This document shows, piece by piece, positions 61,624 to 64,000 of a stretch of DNA of 64,000 nucleotides (positions are counted from its first letter, which is position 1; every line of letters begins with the position of its first letter). Under the pieces are notes generated by a model that saw only the letters and a program-made list of their open reading frames with translations, was not told the origin of the DNA and searched no databases. This DNA is from Cyclobacterium sp. SYSU L10401 (GTDB lineage Bacteria > Bacteroidota > Bacteroidia > Cytophagales > Cyclobacteriaceae). The stretch lies in NCBI RefSeq assembly GCF_010993705.1, contig NZ_WOFO01000002.1, positions 186,001 through 250,000 of the forward strand. Direction: 5' to 3'. The translations under genes and the position numbers were made by a program.

Positions 61624-62727
61624 TTAATATTTTCCTCCAGTTATTTCTTTCACCAGGTCGAAAAACCCTTGCTTTCGCTCTGAATTGATTCCCCAGTCCA
61701 CTGGCACACTTTGATACCCCTCTTCATAGGGTTCGCCATCCCTTCTGTAATCGAAGTATCCCCAGGAAACATAGTTTTCTACGGCCACGGTAAAATTGTT
61801 TCTTTCCAGATCAAAGTCATAATGATCATCTTCATTCACTACCACCGGCATGGATCGGTACCCTTCCACCTTTCTGGTATTTTTGATCAGGGTCTCCATT
61901 TTTTCCGGGGTATTCACCCCATTGCCATGAATTAAAATATAATCGGAAGATTTCACCACGTTGGGCTTGGGTACTGTATTTCCTCCATAACTGGTGCTAA
62001 CCAGGAGCCGGTATCCATTGCCTTCCATGGTTTTTACCAATTCAATGAGTTCATGTACCCTGTCCGGCATTAGGATTTCGTGCACATAAGCATTGACATT
62101 ACATTCGTTATTCACTTCTATCAACACATTTCTGTACCCTTCCTGCAAAACCCAGTTTACCGAATTTTTTACTGCATTGATTACTGCTTGTTCATCTTCC
62201 AGATTTTGGTCCTGACCAAAGTAGAAAATGCCCAGCATGACCACCATTTCCATTTCATCGGCTTTATCCAGAATTAATTTCAGCCGATCCATGTATTCAG
62301 GCCTTAACTCTCCATCAGGATGAAAAGGTGAATTGTACCATTCCTTATTTCCATATCCGGTAGGGCTGCCTCCCTGCATGTTGATGGTAAAAGAATTCAG
62401 ACCATACTTTTTCCATTCTTCCATTCCTTCCATAAACTCTGCTGTATTCCGGTCAGGGTCCCATTCACCGGTATCCGGATAGCCAAATAATTTCCTGGTT
62501 TCCGGGTTCAGGTCATCAAAGATCCCTTGTACCATGCGGGAGTTCATGAGTAGCCCCTCTATCTTATTCCCTTTCCAGGTCCTGCCTTCGTAGGTAGGTT
62601 TACCATTAACATAAAAGGCATCTCCATTTATAGTGACAACAGTATTTTGAGCCAGAGACGAGCGGGTAAAAAACCCGGTCAAACAGAGTACAATTAGTGT
62701 CAGGGTAAAATAATTTGGTTTTTTCAT
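61624..62727 (-). CDS. Secreted glycoside-hydrolase-like TIM-barrel protein
   Basis: From the ATG at 62727 (MKKPNYFTLTLIVLCLTGFF, a signal peptide cleaved near SLAQ) the product is 367 residues. It carries the features VIEVNNEC-like VLIEVNNECNV, where the Asn-Asn-Glu marks a clan GH-A acid/base, and a likely nucleophile region PVVVNEDDHYDFDLE. The family is close to cellulase-like GH5/39-type proteins but I cannot fix it. It lies 46 bases upstream of the dehydrogenase gene, so the enzyme may release the sugar that the operon uses. Confidence 0.7.
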   Translation of the reverse strand: MKKPNYFTLTLIVLCLTGFFTRSSLAQNTVVTINGDAFYVNGKPTYEGRTWKGNKIEGLLMNSRMVQGIFDDLNPETRKLFGYPDTGEWDPDRNTAEFMEGMEEWKKYGLNSFTINMQGGSPTGYGNKEWYNSPFHPDGELRPEYMDRLKLILDKADEMEMVVMLGIFYFGQDQNLEDEQAVINAVKNSVNWVLQEGYRNVLIEVNNECNVNAYVHEILMPDRVHELIELVKTMEGNGYRLLVSTSYGGNTVPKPNVVKSSDYILIHGNGVNTPEKMETLIKNTRKVEGYRSMPVVVNEDDHYDFDLERNNFTVAVENYVSWGYFDYRRDGEPYEEGYQSVPVDWGINSERKQGFFDLVKEITGGKY

Positions 62728-62834
62728 AATGGTTAAGTTTGTTGAAAATAGAAATTTCAAAAGAAAAGCTCTCAGGTGCTCCTATTGCTATTTTCTGTTT
62801 ATTTTTTAACGATAGTTTAAATTACATGGATGAA

Positions 62835-64000
62835 TTATTTTTTCCTCACCAAAATTACCCAATCTTCCTTCACCTCATCAGGCGGCATGCCCAGATTAAC
62901 CCATCCAGGTCCGGTAACTTCCGTCACATTTCCTCCCTGTATCCTTGGCTTTTTGATATCGGGAAGGGCTGAAAGCACAGAAGCCGGTTCCCTTGAATAA
63001 GTTTGGTTAATTACCATTTCCTTACCTTTTTGAAGACTTCCCCCGGTTCTGGGATTGTACCAATCCACGGTAAAGGTACCGCTATGGCCCTGCAAGTTAA
63101 GTGAAGCACCGCCTCCTGCAGGAAGGTAAATGACATAGAGCTCCCCCTCATCAGTAAAGACAAAATCTTTTTCACTCCGGGTTAAATTATTGGCATTTTC
63201 CATTTCCCAAAAAGGAATATTATGGCTTTTATAAAAATCCATGGCATGTCGGGTATAGTCCCATAGGGCATCTCTGCTTCGCCAATCTTCCATGTTCAGG
63301 TCATTTTGCTCCTCGGAATAACCAAAATACCATTCCACGCCGTCACCTCCTGCGGCGATGGTTGCCCAGTAGGTGGCCCTGGCCTCATCCTGGTTATAAT
63401 TGTCATCATAATCATCGGTGGTGACACCCAATCCTCCTGTTCCGGCTTCATCCATGGAAACATTCCACTTTCTACCCGTTCGACTGGATGCGTTTACCCA
63501 ATAGGAGATTACATCAAAATTATGCCAGGGACGCATGCTATTGGTTTGGATAGAGGGGCCTTCAAAATATTCAAAACCCAATAAGGGAGTATAAGCCTGT
63601 TGGTACTGCCCTGGAAAGGTATGGGTCACCACTGGATGATCGTATGGGTCAAGGCTGTGAATATACTGGGCATCTGATTTGGCATTGAGCTGATCCGGGT
63701 CATTCAATTCCTCCCAAAGGTCATGCTCTTCACCAAGGTTCCAGTTCAAGGCATGATGATGGGCAAATCTGGCGATCAATTCTCTGTAATAGAGTTTTCT
63801 CTCAGGACCCAATTTTCCCCCGTTTAACAGCTGGTCATTTTCATTTTCATGGGTTTTAAAATGAAGAAACATTCCCAGCTTATCTCCATGAGAAAAAACA
63901 ACTTCCCACTGGTCGAGTTTGGAAACATCATACCTATCCACTTCTGTATGGCTGATCCATGGCCAGATATTCTTACCGTCTCCACCGGCAGAAAGAGTCA
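62835..64000 (-). CDS. Glycosidase-like protein with collagen-binding-type C-terminus, 5-prime end outside window
   Basis: The frame is open to the right edge. Upstream of MDRYDV it reads GGDGKNIWPWISHTEV without a stop, so the start lies beyond 64000. The visible 388 residues include RFAHHHALNWNLGEEHDLWE (an acid/base Glu region), NVSMDEAGTGGLGVTTDDYD, and a C-terminal beta domain with LYVIYLPAGGGASLNLQGH and FTVDWYNPRTGG. The latter is like the collagen-binding/DUF5060-DUF4038 group of glycoside hydrolases. It is upstream of the other glycosidase-like gene in the same direction. Exact family and substrate are unknown. Confidence 0.7.
   Translation of the reverse strand, partial: TLSAGGDGKNIWPWISHTEVDRYDVSKLDQWEVVFSHGDKLGMFLHFKTHENENDQLLNGGKLGPERKLYYRELIARFAHHHALNWNLGEEHDLWEELNDPDQLNAKSDAQYIHSLDPYDHPVVTHTFPGQYQQAYTPLLGFEYFEGPSIQTNSMRPWHNFDVISYWVNASSRTGRKWNVSMDEAGTGGLGVTTDDYDDNYNQDEARATYWATIAAGGDGVEWYFGYSEEQNDLNMEDWRSRDALWDYTRHAMDFYKSHNIPFWEMENANNLTRSEKDFVFTDEGELYVIYLPAGGGASLNLQGHSGTFTVDWYNPRTGGSLQKGKEMVINQTYSREPASVLSALPDIKKPRIQGGNVTEVTGPGWVNLGMPPDEVKEDWVILVRKK

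Overview
The window looks like chromosomal DNA from a marine or sediment-type member of the Bacteroidota, most probably order Cytophagales (Cyclobacteriaceae-like). The support is a SusC/SusD pair, DUF4221 and DUF4407 proteins, FG-GAP/ASPIC lipoproteins, a fused CcoN-CcoO cbb3 oxidase, PorP/SprF and gliding-adhesin remnants, and one candidate promoter of the Bacteroidota -33/-7 type. The genus is inference. No rRNA, tRNA, CRISPR array or intact transposase was seen.

Layout. (1) 1-6.7 kb is a scarred accessory region. A sliver of a second DUF4407 gene at the left edge is cut off abruptly. It is followed by a GT4 glycosyltransferase split by an in-frame amber codon, an FkbM methyltransferase, a GT1 glycosyltransferase, a frameshifted thioredoxin-like lipoprotein, a DUF4221 propeller-like lipoprotein and a small secreted Cys-rich peptide. 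Most of this is strikingly AT-rich. A decayed VapBC-type module lies between two copies of a two-hairpin repeat. (2) 6.7-16 kb holds an intact DUF4407 gene, an SGNH hydrolase, an interspersed-repeat region, a porin, a SAM riboswitch with metZ, an adaptor/TolC efflux pair and an aminotransferase class IV enzyme. (3) 16-22.5 kb is an exopolysaccharide export operon (GT4, Wza-like, Wzc-like kinase, rfbB) with thyA as the last gene. (4) 22.7-36.9 kb is a glycan/sugar-oxidation region: FG-GAP/ASPIC lipoprotein, SusD, SusC, a propeller-cytochrome c fusion, a DUF1080 protein and an SDR dehydrogenase. (5) 37.4-39.8 kb has a tail-collar protein and a wrecked T9SS adhesin-PorP/SprF locus. (6) 39.8-49 kb is a complete cbb3 oxidase operon (ccoI-S-NO-Q-P-G-H plus a TauE/SafE-like gene), with two FNR-type palindromes upstream. 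(7) 49-55.4 kb is a set of housekeeping or orphan genes and two decayed genes (histidine kinase, SulP). (8) 55.4-64 kb is a sugar-acid catabolic operon (GntR, MFS, Gfo/Idh/MocA, DUF1537 kinase, cyclase, IDH/IPMDH-family dehydrogenase) downstream of two glycosidase-like genes. The second of these runs off the right edge.

The candidates most worth following are the AT-rich peptide/propeller/thioredoxin locus (about 2.0-5.4 kb) and the right-hand sugar-acid operon. In the latter an isocitrate-dehydrogenase-family enzyme occupies the place usually held by PdxA2 beside a four-carbon-acid kinase. The window also carries an unusual load of broken genes: at least six loci with stops, frameshifts or truncations.
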